Assembly: GCA_026397725.1 (NCBI GenBank)
Contig: JAPLUI010000380.1
Location: 1 to 51,951 of the forward strand
DNA: 51,951 nucleotides
Source: Verrucomicrobiota bacterium
GTDB taxonomy: Bacteria; Verrucomicrobiota; Verrucomicrobiia; Verrucomicrobiales; Akkermansiaceae
Reading direction: 5' to 3'
Shown: one piece after another, positions 18,160-27,679 of the stretch
Layout of the letters: each line of letters begins with the position of its first letter
How positions within the stretch are numbered: position 1 is the stretch's first letter
The notes under the pieces: generated by a model
Seen by the model: only the letters and a program-made list of their open reading frames with translations
Told to the model about the DNA's origin: nothing
The model's database searches: none
Made by a program: the position numbers and the translations under genes

Positions 18160-19557
18160 ATGGATAATGCAAAGACGCTGCTCAAGGTGCTGATGATCGT
18201 GTTCGGTTATGCGGGCATCGGACCGCTGCTTGGGTATTGGTTGCGCGGGCGGGATGTGGCGCGGCGGGTGACGCTGGGGTTCATGGCGTGGTGGTTGGTG
18301 CGGCCACCCTCGGATTTCACCTTGATGCTGTATTCGATCGAAAAATACCGCGGGCACACCAAAGGCTTCGAGTTCAATCTCATCGAGGGGATCACGCTGG
18401 GTTTGGCCTTGTGCGCCTGGTGGGAGCAGCGACGGGACTTTCGGTTCTTGCCGCCGGGCCTGTGGGCGTGGTTGTTGTTTGTGGGGGTGGGAGCGCTGTC
18501 GGTGGCGGGGGCGATGAATCCAACCTATGCGCTGATGCCGGTGTTCAAATTCCTCAAGATGGGCATGATTTTTGTGGGGGTATTTGCCGCGCTGCATGAC
18601 GAGCGGGACGTGATGGCGGTGATGCGTGGTTTCGCGATCGCGCTGATCGTGCAAGTGATATACTGTTTGTGGAGGCGCTATGTGATGGGAGGCTTCCGGG
18701 TGATGGGATGGTTCGAGCACCAGAACCCGATGGCGATGTGGTCGTATATGATCGCCATGCCGATTTTGGGACTGGCACTTTCCAAGCAGACCTCGCCGCG
18801 GGACATGAGTCTGTTTTTTGCGGCGTTTGGAGCGGCGGGATTGGTGGTGGTGTTATCAGTATCACGGGCGGCGCTGGCGGCGTTCGGGGTGGGCACGGTG
18901 TTGGTGATGGCGGGTTCGTACGTGCAGGGCATCACCGTGCGGCGGGTGGCGCTAGGTGTGTTAGGGGCAGCGTGCGGGGCGCTGGTGCTCATCAAGGCGG
19001 CAGATACCTTCATGGCGCGGATGGGCAATGACAGCTCACCCAAGAACGATCTGCGCTTCGCGCTCAACCAGCAGGCGGCGGCGATGCACCGGGACCATCC
19101 GCTGGTGGGGATTGGCTGGAACAACTACGGCTTGGCTAACAGCAGACCGCAGGGCTTGAAATACTCGCAGGTGCTGGAGCACTGGGAGGAAAACCGCGGG
19201 CGGCGGATCTACCCGGAGAAATACATGGCCAATCCGCTAACGGAAAGTTTGTACTGGTTGTTGCTGGCGGAGAACGGGACCTTGGGCCTCGCGGCGTTCC
19301 TGTTTTTCGCGGCGCTCACCTTGTGGCATGGCCTGCGTGCCACCCAGCACTTCTGGAAATCCCCGCTCGGGCTGGTCCTCTACGGCGTGACGGTGGCACT
19401 CGCCATCAGCTATTTCCACGGCCAGGTCGAGCGCGTGCTCACCCAAACCAAGAACCTGACGACCTGGGTGATGTTGTGCGCGATGCTGGCACGCGCCGAG
19501 TGGTGGCGGCGCCAGGAGCGAGCGCAACGCATGGCGGCGCGGTCATCCGAGACTTGA
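18160..19557 (+). CDS. O-antigen ligase/polymerase-like membrane protein (Wzy family)
   Basis: A 465-residue polytopic protein with about ten to twelve hydrophobic helices. A large loop near the end carries HPLVGIGWNNYGLA and MANPLTESLYWLLLAENGTLGL, which is the pattern of the Wzy_C/O-antigen ligase superfamily. It would polymerise undecaprenyl-linked repeat units on the outer face of the inner membrane, or ligate glycan to an acceptor. It is separated from the exopolysaccharide genes by one kinase gene and reads on the opposite strand, but supplies the one step otherwise missing from that pathway. The ATG at 18160 follows GGGAGG with good spacing; the long upstream in-frame extension overlaps the promoter region. 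It ends 31 bp from the converging kinase gene; ACTTGAG/CTCAAGT (19551/19588) could form a weak shared stop. Confidence 0.82.
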   Translation: MDNAKTLLKVLMIVFGYAGIGPLLGYWLRGRDVARRVTLGFMAWWLVRPPSDFTLMLYSIEKYRGHTKGFEFNLIEGITLGLALCAWWEQRRDFRFLPPGLWAWLLFVGVGALSVAGAMNPTYALMPVFKFLKMGMIFVGVFAALHDERDVMAVMRGFAIALIVQVIYCLWRRYVMGGFRVMGWFEHQNPMAMWSYMIAMPILGLALSKQTSPRDMSLFFAAFGAAGLVVVLSVSRAALAAFGVGTVLVMAGSYVQGITVRRVALGVLGAACGALVLIKAADTFMARMGNDSSPKNDLRFALNQQAAAMHRDHPLVGIGWNNYGLANSRPQGLKYSQVLEHWEENRGRRIYPEKYMANPLTESLYWLLLAENGTLGLAAFLFFAALTLWHGLRATQHFWKSPLGLVLYGVTVALAISYFHGQVERVLTQTKNLTTWVMLCAMLARAEWWRRQERAQRMAARSSET

Positions 19558-19588
19558 GATTCGGTTTGGGCTCCTGGGGTGGGATGGC

Positions 19589-22500
19589 TCAAGTGCTGAA
19601 GGCGGGCACGGATTTTTCCCACTCCCTGATGGCGCTGAGGCTGCGTTGCCAGAGGTCTTGGAGTTCCGCATGGAGCGGAGTGGCGTGCTCGGGGGCGGCG
19701 TCTCCTTCCTGCTGCTCCAACTCGGCGAGCCTGGCGGTCATGGCGACACAGCCGAAACACGCGAGGATGCCCTTGAGCGAGTGTGCGCGGCGTTTGCAGG
19801 CGGCAGTGTCGCCAGCCTGGATGACGGCGCGGAGGTGTTCCAGTGAGGCGGGCACGTCGCGGATCAGATCGCCGAGAATATCGTGGTAGGCCACGCTGCC
19901 AAGGTCGATGAAGGTATCGAGTTGCCGGGTATCGATGAGCGCGGATTCGGCGATGGGAGCGGGTATGGTGGAATTCATGGCGGCTGGCTGGGGGACGGGT
20001 TCGGGCGGGCGTTGCAGGGCGCTGGTGAGTTTGGCTAACATTTCGCGAAGGCGGTCCAGGGTGATCGGTTTGGAGAGATAATCATCCATGCCTGCGGCGA
20101 TCGCGGCATCGCGGTCCTCTTGAAATGCGTTGGCCGTTAGAGCGACGATGGAAGGCCGTTGCGCGAGGTCCAAATCACGGATTTTGCGGCTGGCTTCGAG
20201 TCCATCCATGACCGGCATTTGCAGGTCGAGGATGATGACGTCGTAGCGGTTCGCGCGGGCGGCCTCGAGCGCTTCCCGGCCATTGGCGACGATATCCGCC
20301 GCAATCCCGAGGCGCTGCAGGAGCAGGCGGATGATCTTCTGGTTGTTAGGATTGTCTTCGGCGACGAGGGTACGGAGCTTGGCGATCCGTGCGGGTTCGC
20401 CTTCGTCTGCGGGACGGGCGGTGGGTGCGGTCGCGGGTTGCCGTGCTGAACTCAGGGTGAGGGCGACCCGGAAGGTGGAGCCCTGGCCGGGAGTGCTGTG
20501 GACGGTGATGTCTCCGCCCATGACTGCGGCAAGACGTTTGCTGATGGCCAGACCCAGCCCCGAGCCACCGAAGCGGCGGGTGCTGGATGAATCCACCTGG
20601 ACGAAGGGGACGAAGAGGCGCTCGATGGCATCCGGCGCAATGCCGATGCCGGAATCCTTGACTTCGAAGGTGAGGTGCCAGGGACCCGCGGCGTGCTGCT
20701 GGCCATCCACCCTCAGGCTGATGCAACCCGCAGGCGTGAATTTGACGGCATTGCTGAGCAGATTGACCAGGATTTGCCGGATGCGGGCGCGGTCCCCCTC
20801 GACTTGGCTAGGGAGCTGCGGAGCGAGTTGGCAGCTCAGCTCGAGGTGTTTGCCCATGGCGCCGGGGCGGACGACGTCGAAGGCCTCGCGGCAGAGGTCG
20901 GCAAGGATGAAGGGTGCCGCCTCGAGGTCGATGCTGCCACTCTCGATGCGGGAGTAGTCCAGGAGGTCCGTGATGAGTTCGAGGAGGAAATTGCTGGAAT
21001 TGAGGATGGTGTCGGCGAAGTCCTGTTGTTGGGCATTGAGGGGGGTGGTTTCAAGGAGGGAGGCCATGCCGATGACCGCGTTGAGCGGAGTGCGAATCTC
21101 ATGGCTCATGGTGGCGAGGAAGGTGCTCTTGGCACGGTTGGCGGCTTCGGCGGCGAGGGCGGCGTGGTGAGCTTCATCGCGGGCGAGCACGAGTGCATCG
21201 GCTTCGTTTTGGACGACTTGGCGGAGCCCGATATTGGCGGCGGCTGAGCGCAGGATGGAGATTTCCCAACTTTCCCAGAGGCGGTCTTCGTGGCAGGCAT
21301 CGAAGCCCATGAAACCGGTGAGTTGCTCGCCAGTGAAAATCGGGACGACGGCGAGCGAGCGGATTTCCTGGGCGATGAGCATCGCTTGCTCGGCTATCGG
21401 AAAGTCCGGCACGGTGCCGCTGATGACGTGGCCGGCGTGCAGCTCGGGGAGCCAGCGGCCGTAGCCGTTTTCGTGGAACGAGAAATTCTGGAGGGCGGGA
21501 TTTTGGAGTTGCGGGGTGGCGGCCCCGGAGTTCCATTCGGCGGTCTGGCTCATGGCGGGGGTGCCGAGCACCGGGTGCGGATGGATGTGGAAGATGTAGC
21601 AGCGATCGGCGTTGGCGGCGGAGCCCAGCGCGGCGAGGATTTCACCCCACACGGTGGACTCGAGGCGGCTGGAGAGGAGTTTGCCGCTGGTGGCGGCGAC
21701 GGCTTCCAGGAGCTTGCTGGACCGGCGGGTCTGGGTGACGTCCCGCTCGATGGCCATGAAGCCGGTTAGGGTGCCGTTCTTATCGACGAGCGGCTGGCAT
21801 TCGATATGCACGATATAGGCATGGCCGCTTTTGCCATAGTTGATGATTTCGGATTCAAAGCCGAGGCCGGCTTGGATGCAAGCCCGCATGCGGGCACGCT
21901 CGGTGGGGTTATCGCCCGGGTGTTGGAGCACGCTGCCGGGGGATTTTCCCACGACCTCCTCCTTGCTGTAGCCGCTGATTTTGGTGAACCCTTCGTTGAC
22001 CCACTCGATCATCCCTGCGGTATCGGTGATGACCACGGCATTGTCGGTGCGCCTGGCGACGAGCGCGAGACGATCCGCCTCGGCGCGACTGCGGAGCAGG
22101 TTCAGTTCCGCATCCTTGGTGGCAATGTGAAATCCGAACAAGGTGAGGAGCAGCAACGCGACGGAACAAGTCACGACCATGACGGCCAGCCGTCTGGCGG
22201 CAAGCGGTTGCAGCCACTTGGCGGCCGGATAGTCAATGCCTAACAGCGCGACGACTTTCCGGTCCTGATCGCGGATGGGAACACAAGCCGCGAACCAAAC
22301 ACCCCATTCGTCGCGGTCAGGGCCATTGAAAGTGGATGCCCCGGCGAGTTCAGGCAGCCACTTTTCCGGATAGTCTTTGACGGGTTCGCCGGGCGGCGAG
22401 AAGGTTTCCTGAGCGGCGGGATCTTCCGCATCCACGAGGAAGACGAGGCGTTGGTTGCGGAAGCCGAGAACATAGGTGAAACGGACTCCGGGCATGGCCT

Positions 22501-23416
22501 CCCGCACTTGCAGCAGCTTGGTACGCAGGGAGCTATAGTTCGCACTGGCGACTTCTTGCGGGAGTCCTTGGAGTTGTTTGATCTGGCTGGGATTGAGGTT
22601 GTTGGCCCCGAGGTGCAGGGCACTGAGGAGCGTGGTGCTTCGTTCCTGTTGGGCTTGCTCTCCGAGCCAATGGGCGAGCCACGCGCCGTTGGCGCAAGTA
22701 AAGACCGCGGCCGCAAGGATGACGGCGGTGACGATGCGGCGGCGGCGGACCAGGTGGCCGGGAAGCTGGTCGTGGTTTGCCTGATAGATGGGCCACCAGA
22801 GGAGCCAACAAAAGACGAGACTGCACAGCGTGGCAGCAGCAAGGGTGCCGAGAAACGCGATTCTGGCCGGGGAGGGACCTTGGCCGTTGAGGTCGTAGCA
22901 GCATGCCACGGCATCCGGCAGCAGGCAAATTGCGACGATGGCAGTGAGCAGCAGTGCCATGACCCACGGGCGGCTGGCTTTGCCGGTCGCGAACCGGCCT
23001 TGGCCGAACCGGGCGATTTTCCATGCCCCGGCGAAGGTCACCGCGAGCAGCGGGGCGATGAAACCCGCGGCGTTGGGATGGGCCAGGCCGGTGCCAAAAG
23101 TGAGCGCAAACAGAACCACCGTGGCCGCACCTTTGACCAGGCGTGCAGACCGGCTGCCGTGGAGCATGGGTGACAGGCAGAACCCGAGCATGGAGGCGGC
23201 AAACCCCGCTCCCAACAAGGCATGGACCAGGATGGCCGAGCCATGCATGTCCATGGCGAATACCAGAATGCCAAACCAGACTTTGAGGCCGAGGGCGGTG
23301 AGCGCGAGCGCAAGCAGCGGCCAGCGCGAGAACTGCCGGTCCTCACGAAAGAGAAACAGACAGCCCGCCGCTGCGGCCAACAGGAATAATCCGGTCAAAA
23401 ATAGGAGGTAGTCCAT
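19589..23416 (-). CDS. Large hybrid histidine kinase with multi-TM N-terminus, PAS, GAF, receiver and Hpt
   Basis: A 1275-residue protein. About seven hydrophobic helices occupy residues 1-215; another TM (about 228-250) precedes an extracytoplasmic module (about 255-400) related to the one in the two kinases at 2.7-9.7 kb (NLNPSQIKQLQGL, VRFTYVLGF, LVFLVDAEDP, EWGVWFAACVPI, LLGIDYPA). Then TM (about 408-430), PAS (about 450-565), GAF (about 570-735), HisKA with His772 in TMSHEIRTPLNA, HATPase (NAVKFTP, DSGIGIAP, GSGLGLAIS), receiver (LVAEDN, ILDLQMPVMDG, SKPITL) and a terminal Hpt (HSLKGILACFG). All four phosphorelay modules are in one chain, so the Hpt can pass phosphate to an external receiver. 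It follows a frame-broken small gene by 33 bp and is probably the last gene of the exopolysaccharide transcript, or independently transcribed. Confidence 0.9.
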   Translation of the reverse strand: MDYLLFLTGLFLLAAAAGCLFLFREDRQFSRWPLLALALTALGLKVWFGILVFAMDMHGSAILVHALLGAGFAASMLGFCLSPMLHGSRSARLVKGAATVVLFALTFGTGLAHPNAAGFIAPLLAVTFAGAWKIARFGQGRFATGKASRPWVMALLLTAIVAICLLPDAVACCYDLNGQGPSPARIAFLGTLAAATLCSLVFCWLLWWPIYQANHDQLPGHLVRRRRIVTAVILAAAVFTCANGAWLAHWLGEQAQQERSTTLLSALHLGANNLNPSQIKQLQGLPQEVASANYSSLRTKLLQVREAMPGVRFTYVLGFRNQRLVFLVDAEDPAAQETFSPPGEPVKDYPEKWLPELAGASTFNGPDRDEWGVWFAACVPIRDQDRKVVALLGIDYPAAKWLQPLAARRLAVMVVTCSVALLLLTLFGFHIATKDAELNLLRSRAEADRLALVARRTDNAVVITDTAGMIEWVNEGFTKISGYSKEEVVGKSPGSVLQHPGDNPTERARMRACIQAGLGFESEIINYGKSGHAYIVHIECQPLVDKNGTLTGFMAIERDVTQTRRSSKLLEAVAATSGKLLSSRLESTVWGEILAALGSAANADRCYIFHIHPHPVLGTPAMSQTAEWNSGAATPQLQNPALQNFSFHENGYGRWLPELHAGHVISGTVPDFPIAEQAMLIAQEIRSLAVVPIFTGEQLTGFMGFDACHEDRLWESWEISILRSAAANIGLRQVVQNEADALVLARDEAHHAALAAEAANRAKSTFLATMSHEIRTPLNAVIGMASLLETTPLNAQQQDFADTILNSSNFLLELITDLLDYSRIESGSIDLEAAPFILADLCREAFDVVRPGAMGKHLELSCQLAPQLPSQVEGDRARIRQILVNLLSNAVKFTPAGCISLRVDGQQHAAGPWHLTFEVKDSGIGIAPDAIERLFVPFVQVDSSSTRRFGGSGLGLAISKRLAAVMGGDITVHSTPGQGSTFRVALTLSSARQPATAPTARPADEGEPARIAKLRTLVAEDNPNNQKIIRLLLQRLGIAADIVANGREALEAARANRYDVIILDLQMPVMDGLEASRKIRDLDLAQRPSIVALTANAFQEDRDAAIAAGMDDYLSKPITLDRLREMLAKLTSALQRPPEPVPQPAAMNSTIPAPIAESALIDTRQLDTFIDLGSVAYHDILGDLIRDVPASLEHLRAVIQAGDTAACKRRAHSLKGILACFGCVAMTARLAELEQQEGDAAPEHATPLHAELQDLWQRSLSAIREWEKSVPAFST

Positions 23417-23449
23417 GAGTGATAGAGGGAGCTGGCAGGAGCCATCCGC

Positions 23450-23931
23450 TTAGTGGAAACCAAGCGCTGGCAGCAGGATTTGGCGCACCCGGTCCCAATG
23501 GATCGGCTCGTCAGGCAGACTCCTGAGGCTGACCAAAACGGGCTCGGCTCCGCTGCGGCCGAGTGTCGCGCGGCGGCGGCTGGTGGCGAGCCAATACTCG
23601 ACGGGTGAGATGAACTGATGCTTGCCATCATCGAAAAACCACAGGGCTTCCGTGCGTTTGGCGTCCTTGGTGAGGGCAACCCAAGACTGCCGAGAATCCA
23701 GCCGCAGGCAAACCCACTGGCCCCGAGGCTGGCGAAAACCCGTTGCCGGCTTGACCACAACTCATTCCCCGGCCGCCACGGCCGACCCAGGAAGTACGCC
23801 AATGGCAGCCCGAGCGCGAGCGGCAAGGTGTCCGCAGGGGCGGCCAGCCAGTGCCAATCCCGCGCCCAGATCAGGCCGGCGGCGAGCCCGAGCCCGAGCC
23901 CACCGAGCCACCTCTGACGCCTGCGTTTCAT
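23450..23931 (-). pseudogene. Small membrane protein, frame-broken
   Basis: The start at 23931 (MKRRRQRW) overlaps the previous stop as ATGA. It encodes about 58 residues with two hydrophobic stretches (GLGLGLAAGLIW and LPLALGLPLAYFLG) and then, near 23760, the sensible reading moves to another frame: VVKPATGFRQPRGQW, ALWFFDDGKHQF, SPVEYWLATSRR, up to the stop at 23450. If the frames are joined the product is about 160 residues. The downstream frame has a TGA just before a possible GTG at 23758, so it could be read separately, but the lack of a natural N-terminus argues for a frameshift mutation or a sequencing/assembly error. Function unknown; position suggests a part of the envelope or polysaccharide pathway. 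Confidence 0.5.
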
Positions 23932-24895
23932 GGGTTTTTCAGCTTTGCGGCGCTGTCGATTGCGAGGAGATTCCGGCGGAAGGCAGGTTGTTCGGGAAAC
24001 CGCTGGGCCAGCTTCGCGGTCCACTTCCAGGCTTGGTCGAAATCACCGGCGGCGAAGGCTTCCTTGGAAAGAAAAATCATGGCGTCCGCAGACTGCTCGC
24101 CGAGTTCCTGATAGATGCGGAGGGTCTCCGCGCGGGTGCCCTCGGCGAGGGCGATCCGGGCAAGGATTTCCCGGCCCGGCACGCTGGCCGCGAGGGTGGG
24201 TGCGGCCAGTGTGAGTTGGCGGGCCTTGGCGGAGTTGCCGCGGTCGAGTTCCGCGAGGGCCAGCGTCCATGACGCGCGGCTGGCGTGGGGGGAGGTGCCG
24301 GCTGCGAGCGTGTGGAGGACGGCCAGGCCGCGGTCCACGGCCCCGGAGTTGAGCAGGAGTTCGCCGAGGAGAAATCAAGGGAGGTTCCGGCTTTGAAGGT
24401 GCCGAGATCCACGAAGTCACCCGCGACCAAGGGCTCGCTGGAGGTGCGGACGGGTGAACCGCTGCCCGCGAAACCCGCCGCGCTTGAGGCGTTGGGAAAA
24501 ATCAAGGCGGCATCCGGGCTGAGGGGACCGCCGCCGGTGGTGGAGATCCCGAGGGTGTTCTGGTAGCCGGCACCCTCACCCAGAAAATACACCCGCGCGG
24601 TGGCATCAAAACCAAGCACCAACTTCGACGGATCCAACGAAATGGCGGCGAGGTCCGCGGCTGACTTGCTCTTGTATTCGGGCAGGACTTGCTTCACCGT
24701 GGCAAGCATGCCAGGCAGCACGTCGGTTTGGAAGGCCTTGGCCGCAGCGTCCGAACCGGCAACCTGGACGGGTGCGACGATGTCCAAGCTGTACGGGCGG
24801 GCGGCCGATTGCACGGGACTTGCCTGTTGGGCAGCGGCGCCCACCGCCAGACCTAACAAAATCGCCGGAGTGAGGAAACAGCATCGTTGGTCCAT
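23928..24895 (-). pseudogene. DUF4114-type secreted protein fused out of frame to a TPR segment
   Basis: From the ATG at 24895 a signal peptide (LTPAILLGLAVGAAAQQ) leads to a domain ending ALIFPNASS, VAGDFVDLGTFKAGTSLDF, the pattern of DUF4114 proteins. The domain stops just where the family normally continues with a hydrophobic strand. At about 24372 the coding frame changes, and the other frame continues as LLGELLLNSG, DRGLAVLHTLAAG, ARQLTLAAP, GDFDQAWKWTAKLAQRFPEQPAF, a TPR-like helical repeat ending at 23928. Either one base was lost, or a deletion joined two genes. The TPR part ends with a 4-bp overlap into the next gene. The product is probably extracytoplasmic. The gene lies downstream of the uridine kinase gene in the same direction. 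Confidence 0.55.
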
Positions 24896-24973
24896 GACCC
24901 CGCAAGGGTGGCTCATCCTCGGTTGAAGTCAACCCGAAAATTGCTGAAAAATGGCCTGATGATGCCCAGACGG

Positions 24974-25579
24974 CTAGCTTGCCAGGCACGCCGCGAGCAA
25001 CTCGGCGTGCTCGGTTTCAGACAGCGGTGAATGCACCCGGCGCGTCGCCCATTGCCGCTGTGGCTCGACGAAACGCGCGTGCATCGGCTGCACCTGATTG
25101 GCGAATTGCCGCATCACGGATGCCACGGTGCGCCCGCGCGTCAGCACATCCCGCTCGATCCGCCGCCGCATGCGTTCCTCCTCCGGACAATCGACAAACA
25201 CGCTGAACGCAATCTTCTCCCGCAGCCACGCATGATGCAGCAGCCACAGCCCGTCAAGCACGATCACCCGCGCCGTCGCAAAATACCGCGTCTCCGCCTG
25301 GCGCGTGTGCGTCGCAAAATCGTAAATCGGAAGTTGTGCCGCCGTCCCGCCCTCCAGGCCCTCCAGCACCTCGCGCAACGTGTTCCAATCAATCGCCGCT
25401 GGGTCGTCAAAATTCACCTCCTCCCGTGCCGCTGCCGGCAAATGCCCCAGATCGTGGTAAAAATCATCCAAACTCAGCAGCCCGACCTCGGGACCAAGCC
25501 CGGCGAGCAGTTGCGCTGCCAGCCAGCTTTTGCCGGAGCCGCTGCCACCTACCAGTGCGATGAATCGGGAATGGCTCAT
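24974..25579 (-). CDS. udk: Uridine kinase-like P-loop kinase
   Basis: A 201-residue protein of the uridine kinase/phosphoribulokinase superfamily. The Walker A loop is GGSGSGKS near residue 10; LSLDDFYHDLG, NFDDPAAIDW and PIYDFATHTR match the uridine kinase substrate-binding pattern; VIVLDGLWLL, FVDCPEEERMRRRIERD and the RGRT segment match the lid region. It would phosphorylate uridine or cytidine to the monophosphate, feeding UDP-sugar supply. Its place at the end of the polysaccharide operon fits that role. The ATG at 25579 lies 13 bp after the upstream stop; a long N-terminal in-frame extension is shadow reading. Other related kinases (for example pantothenate kinase) are less likely. Confidence 0.85.
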   Translation of the reverse strand: MSHSRFIALVGGSGSGKSWLAAQLLAGLGPEVGLLSLDDFYHDLGHLPAAAREEVNFDDPAAIDWNTLREVLEGLEGGTAAQLPIYDFATHTRQAETRYFATARVIVLDGLWLLHHAWLREKIAFSVFVDCPEEERMRRRIERDVLTRGRTVASVMRQFANQVQPMHARFVEPQRQWATRRVHSPLSETEHAELLAACLAS

Positions 25580-25592
25580 GGGGGACAGGCGT

Positions 25593-26669
25593 TTAGGGTT
25601 GGCCGAGGGGGATGGTGATGACGGGCGGCAGCTTGCTGCCGGCGACGCGGTTGCCCTCGGTGGCGGAGATGCTGCGGGCGGCATCCTTGAAGACGAGCTG
25701 CACGGTGGCTTCGAGCAGCCCCAGCGGCCGCCGCGGAATCCACACGATGTCGCCGGGTTGCAGCAGCACATTGGTGGCCTGGCCGGTGAGGATGGCCTTG
25801 AGATTCACAATCGCCGCGCGGGGCTGCTTCAGGGTGCCCCGCACAATGACCACTTCGTTCAGATAGGCGTCTTTGGCCGGGCCTTTGCCCTGCGCGATGC
25901 AGTCCACCAAGGTGAGGCTGTCGCGGTAGCCCACCGCTTGCGGCGTGGCGACCGCCCCGAGCAGCAGCACGGTGGAGGACGCGGAGGACGGCAGATAGAT
26001 GAGATCGTTGTTACGCAGATAGATGTTTTGGGACGTGTCGCCCGCCCGGATGAGTTTCTCGAAATTCACCGGCAAGAGGTCCCCGTTGCGAATGACAATG
26101 CTGTTAGACAGGTCGGCGAGTTCCTGCGTGGTGCCGGAAAAGCGCGACGTGAAGAGCCCGCCGGACTCCGAGATGGCTTCCAGCAGGGTGGTCGGCTGGC
26201 GCAGCGGGAAAATCCCGGGTTTGAAGACGCGGCCAAGAATCCAGTAGCGGCGCGAGCGGACTTCCACGAGGCTGACATTGACGAGGGGGTTGGCATAATC
26301 CCGCGAGAGGGCGGCAGTGAGTTGCTTGGCGAACTCCGCCTGGGTGAGACCTTCCGCCCGCAAGCCGCCGGCGAGGTTGTAGTAAACCATGCCATCCGGC
26401 ATCACGAAGGTGCGGGCGAGGGTGCCGCGAACCTCCGCGATCTCGATTTCCACGACGTCGCCGGGCCCGAGAATGTAGGGCTCCGCAGGCGGAATCAGGA
26501 GTTTGGGATCGAGGGCACGCTTGATGCTGACGTTGGTGAACGTGAGGTTTCTGACGGTTTGGTTGGTCTTGCGCGGATCAAATTGGGGTTGGGGAACGAG
26601 CTGTTGGCAGGCACTGCCTAACAGGCAAAGGCCGAGACCTGCAAACTGCATCCGGAGTGGGCGGAACAT
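25593..26669 (-). CDS. Polysaccharide export outer-membrane lipoprotein (Wza family), first copy
   Basis: A 358-residue protein with a signal sequence ending in LGSACQQ, a probable lipobox although not a perfect one. Poly_export domain: YILGPGDVVEIEI, MPDGMVYYNLAGGLRAEGLT, NPLVNVSLVEVRSRRYWILGRV. Two SLBB domains follow (GIFPLRQPTTLLEAISESGG and LLLGAVATPQAVGYR). Wza proteins form the octameric outer-membrane channel for capsule or exopolysaccharide. The start at 26669 is 5 bp after the preceding Wza-like gene; an ATG at 26651 is an alternative and would shorten the signal region. It is not a simple duplicate of its neighbour, since the two diverge throughout. Confidence 0.9.
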   Translation of the reverse strand: MFRPLRMQFAGLGLCLLGSACQQLVPQPQFDPRKTNQTVRNLTFTNVSIKRALDPKLLIPPAEPYILGPGDVVEIEIAEVRGTLARTFVMPDGMVYYNLAGGLRAEGLTQAEFAKQLTAALSRDYANPLVNVSLVEVRSRRYWILGRVFKPGIFPLRQPTTLLEAISESGGLFTSRFSGTTQELADLSNSIVIRNGDLLPVNFEKLIRAGDTSQNIYLRNNDLIYLPSSASSTVLLLGAVATPQAVGYRDSLTLVDCIAQGKGPAKDAYLNEVVIVRGTLKQPRAAIVNLKAILTGQATNVLLQPGDIVWIPRRPLGLLEATVQLVFKDAARSISATEGNRVAGSKLPPVITIPLGQP

Positions 26670-26674
26670 CAGGG

Positions 26675-27679
26675 TTATGGATTGACTTGGAGATTGACCC
26701 AACTGGAGGTGGCACTCGTGACAAAGGCCGCCAGGGCAACCTGGAGGATGTCCTCTGCCACCGTCCACGGCCGGTCGGCAATGTACACAATATCCTTGGG
26801 CTCCAGCTTGAAATCCTTTTCCTTGGCCGCGAGGACCTTCTTCACATTGACCACATGGGTCTGCGGTGCCGTAAAGCTGCCGCGGATCACCAGCACGCGA
26901 TCCGTCCAGGCACGCTCGGTAAACCCGCTGCGGCGCGTGATCGCGGCGACCACGGAGGCATCCGGCGTGAGGCCCTGGACACCGGGGGACGCCACGGCGC
27001 CCAGCACATAGTAATCGTTGGAGATGTTGGAGGCGATGTAGATGTAATCGTTCGGCTCGATCTCAATGTTGAAGCTCATGTCGCCCTCGTGCAGGAGTCG
27101 GCGAAAGTCCACCGCCAGCCGCCGGCCGTTGCGTGAAACAAAGGATCGCTCCAGATCGGCGAGTTCGATGGTGTTGGCCTCGAAGAGCCCCGTTTCGAGC
27201 CCGCCGGCATTGGCAATGGCTTCGACCAAGGTGATCGGGCGTTCGAGGGTGACCACGCCCCGGTTGACCACCTTGCCGAGGATGGTGAAGCGTTTGGAGG
27301 CGACTTCCTGGGGCGTGATGATGACCCGTGGCGAGCGGAAATGGGGGGCGAGGCCCTTTTCGATGGCGAGGCGGGCCTCGTCAATGGTGAGGCCGGAGAC
27401 CTTGATGTTTTGGGCTTGGAGATAGCTGACGGTGCCGTCGGGGGCGATGCGGAATCCCGGCCGGTCGAGTTCCGGGCGGCCGAAGAGCGCAAAGTTGATC
27501 ACGTCGCCCGGTCCGAGTTCAAAGCGCTTGCGCCAGGACTCGGGAGCCGTGGGTCCTTGGTTGCCGGGCACCGCGTGAGCCGCAGGATTCTTGGCAGGGC
27601 CCTCCGGGGCGGCCGCTTGGCCAGGCAGCGGGACCAGGCTGCAAACCTGGAGCATGAGGAGCGGACGCAATCGTTTCAT
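26675..27679 (-). CDS. Polysaccharide export protein (Wza/SLBB family), second copy
   Basis: A 334-residue protein with a signal peptide (RPLLMLQVCSLVPLPGQAAA) but no lipobox cysteine at the cleavage site. The Poly_export domain reads FELGPGDVINFALFG, APDGTVSYLQAQNIKVSGLT and RVIITPQEVASKRFTILGKV; SLBB domains follow (RGVVTLERPITLVEAIANAGG and YYVLGAVASPGVQG). It would act with the lipoprotein encoded next to it in the export channel, perhaps as a periplasmic ring or adapter. Its start overlaps the stop of the chain-length gene as ATGA (27676-27679). The long upstream extension in the same frame lies inside that gene and was dropped. Confidence 0.9.
   Translation of the reverse strand: MKRLRPLLMLQVCSLVPLPGQAAAPEGPAKNPAAHAVPGNQGPTAPESWRKRFELGPGDVINFALFGRPELDRPGFRIAPDGTVSYLQAQNIKVSGLTIDEARLAIEKGLAPHFRSPRVIITPQEVASKRFTILGKVVNRGVVTLERPITLVEAIANAGGLETGLFEANTIELADLERSFVSRNGRRLAVDFRRLLHEGDMSFNIEIEPNDYIYIASNISNDYYVLGAVASPGVQGLTPDASVVAAITRRSGFTERAWTDRVLVIRGSFTAPQTHVVNVKKVLAAKEKDFKLEPKDIVYIADRPWTVAEDILQVALAAFVTSATSSWVNLQVNP

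Noticed and set aside
19551..19594. Bidirectional terminator between the polymerase and kinase genes
   Set aside because: The 7-bp inverted repeat has a 30-base loop and no T-run; too weak to list as a feature.
23395..24024. Single uninterrupted 209-codon gene
   Set aside because: After about residue 90 this frame turns into Ser/Pro-rich shadow sequence, while a better coding pattern appears in another frame; treated as a frame break instead.
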